From an uncultured Oscillospiraceae bacterium (GTDB lineage Bacteria; Bacillota_A; Clostridia; Oscillospirales; Oscillospiraceae), in contig CAAEOU010000248.1 in NCBI GenBank assembly GCA_900757695.1, forward strand, positions 1-7,002: a stretch of DNA of 7,002 bases, written 5' to 3'. The notes beneath the pieces were generated by a model. That model saw only the letters and a program-made list of their open reading frames with translations, had not been told where the DNA came from and did no database searches. Position numbers and translations under genes: made by a program. Positions 6,348 to 7,002 of the stretch are shown one piece after another; the first letter of the stretch is position 1; every line of letters begins with the position of its first letter.

Positions 6348-6672
6348 GGTGTTGATCTCCTTACAGCTTTCATTTTTAACAAATAATCTGTCGTGATGAA
6401 CCCGCTTCCCGAATGTTGCTTCCCACACTCCGCACCAATTCCGCACCAATTTGTCATGAAAGTATATGTAGATGCATGGATTTATGTAACGGAAAAGTTC
6501 GTAAATATGGGAAATATTGAGCTTTATGAAGGTGTATTGAGATATGAAAAGGCCGATTATACAGCCGGACAGCAGATGCGTTCTCTGCTACGACCTCCAG
6601 CTCTATTTGCAGATACCAAGCAAACGCCCCCGCCTAACGCATAAGGAGCCGGACACTTTATATTTGTTACCC
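6348..6672. other. Gene-poor stretch, no supportable gene
   Basis: This stretch holds the RBS of the DUF6061-like gene (6357-6362) and an 11-bp tandem repeat (6430-6451). On the plus strand, frames open at 6458 (the MKVYVDAWIYVTEKF frame, within the frame 6393-6644) and at 6544, but neither ATG has a good Shine-Dalgarno site (bases before 6458 read CCAATTTGTC), and I recognise neither product. The stretch may be a remnant of an integrated element or a long leader running to the terminator at 6673. Confidence 0.5.
6430..6451 (+). repeat. Perfect 11-bp tandem duplication
   Basis: CCGCACCAATT occurs twice back to back (6430-6440 and 6441-6451), in the gene-poor region upstream of the DUF6061-like gene. 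It may be a slippage duplication or part of an old element junction; no function can be assigned. Confidence 0.85.
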
Positions 6673-6706
6673 CCGCTGTATCACCCGATACAGCGGTATT
6701 TTTATT
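6673..6706 (+). terminator. Strong intrinsic terminator or attenuator
   Basis: CCGCTGTATC (6673-6682), loop ACCC, GATACAGCGG (6687-6696) is a perfect 10-bp stem, followed at once by TATTTTTATTG. No recognised plus-strand gene ends just before it, but a good RBS and ATG (6727) follow 7-20 nt later, a layout also seen in attenuators ahead of regulated genes. Confidence 0.85.
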
Positions 6707-6726
6707 GTCAAAAAGGAGTTATTGCA

Positions 6727-6912
6727 ATGTCTAACGAAAACAAAATCCGCATACGAAGTAAATTATATTCCTGCGGTCGAATTCTGGGATCAAATATAAT
6801 AGAAAATGGGGCTGCCACATACAACAGCCCCACTTTTTATTTCTTTTCGCGTCTTGACACAAATGGCATCACTGCCCTACGCAGCACATCCGCCGTACTC
6901 GCAACATTTTGA
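6727..6912 (+). pseudogene. Orphan short ORF with good RBS, possible relic of a lost gene
   Basis: ATG at 6727 follows AAGGAG (6713-6718) with 8 nt spacing, a genuine-looking initiation site. The predicted 61-residue product begins MSNENKIRIRSKLYSCGRI and has no motif I recognise. From about codon 27 the frame runs through the bidirectional terminator at 6807-6848 and then antisense across the 3' end of the minus-strand gene, so the second half is not credible coding sequence. The likeliest reading is that the first 25 or so codons, the RBS and the upstream attenuator-like hairpin are what remains of a gene whose body was deleted; a short leader peptide is the alternative. Confidence in a functional product is low. 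Confidence 0.25.
6807..6848. terminator. Bidirectional intrinsic terminator
   Basis: TGGGGCTG (6807-6814) pairs perfectly with CAGCCCCA (6825-6832). The plus strand continues CTTTTTATTTCTTTT; the minus strand continues TTTTCTATTATATTTG. The minus-strand gene stops at 6837, 5 nt before the stem, so it is chiefly that gene's terminator, but it would also stop plus-strand transcription past 6727. Confidence 0.85.
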
Positions 6913-7002
6913 AGCGTAATATACAGCTTCATTGCATCGCGTTTGACGGGGTTCTCGTCAACCAGTGCTTCCATCACCTCCTGCAATTCATCCAGTTTTC
7001 GA
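6837..7002 (-). CDS. C-terminal end of an unidentified protein (5' end outside window)
   Basis: The minus-strand frame is open from the window edge to a TAA at 6839-6837, giving 54 residues, starting RKLDELQEVMEALVDENPVK and ending FVSRREKK. It looks helical and charged, with a basic tail and no TM segment; heptad-like spacing in the first part suggests a coiled coil. The overlapping terminator directly after the stop, and good codon structure, support a real gene. I do not recognise the family. An internal ATG has AGGAGG before it, but only 2 nt away, so the start is probably outside the window. Confidence 0.6.
   Translation of the reverse strand, partial: RKLDELQEVMEALVDENPVKRDAMKLYITLQNVASTADVLRRAVMPFVSRREKK

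Noticed and set aside
6393..6644. 83-codon plus-strand ORF
   Set aside because: No Shine-Dalgarno site at 6393 or at the internal ATG 6458, the start overlaps the DUF6061 upstream region, and the product is unrecognised; described only as gene-poor sequence.
1..7002. CRISPR arrays, tRNA or rRNA genes
   Set aside because: No regularly spaced repeats and no cloverleaf or rRNA-like segments were seen in reading both strands.

Overview
The window looks like an accessory stretch of a Clostridia-type Firmicute, probably a gut anaerobe. This is inferred from roughly balanced base composition, strong AGGAGG ribosome binding sites, a DUF6061-type small protein (a family I know from such genomes) and a compact two-component system/ABC exporter operon of the antimicrobial-peptide-response kind. 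Species cannot be named from the sequence alone.

Layout. 1-517 (minus strand) holds a broken locus: the first ~72 codons of an acyltransferase-3 (OafA-like) membrane protein run directly, out of frame, into the C-terminal part of a large serine recombinase that leaves the window at base 1. From about 547 to 678 lie two back-to-back promoters. 720-2403 (plus) encodes an OmpR-family response regulator and a two-TM histidine kinase with almost no extracytoplasmic loop. 2401-2454 is a promoter overlapping the kinase stop codon. 2508-5869 encodes an ABC ATPase and an 893-residue FtsX/MacB-type permease, overlapping by ATGA. 5870-7002 is a looser accessory region: a small DUF6061-like gene on the minus strand with its own terminator, a gene-poor stretch with a tandem repeat, a strong terminator followed by an orphan RBS and short ORF, a bidirectional terminator, and the 3' end of an unknown minus-strand gene.

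How it works together (inference). The kinase/regulator pair probably senses envelope stress through the ABC transporter and activates transporter expression. The strongest new signal is that three promoters (truncated acyltransferase, regulator-kinase operon, ABC operon) share one architecture with identical spacing: T[G/T]ACA-N4-half site, 7 bp, AGTCA, 22 bp, TAT-A/C-nT -10 box, with no good -35. The first element resembles the TNACA-N4-TGTNA operator known for BceR-type regulators. This predicts one activator for all three units and makes the divergent acyltransferase an original part of the same envelope-defence module, now destroyed by a recombination or insertion event involving the recombinase.
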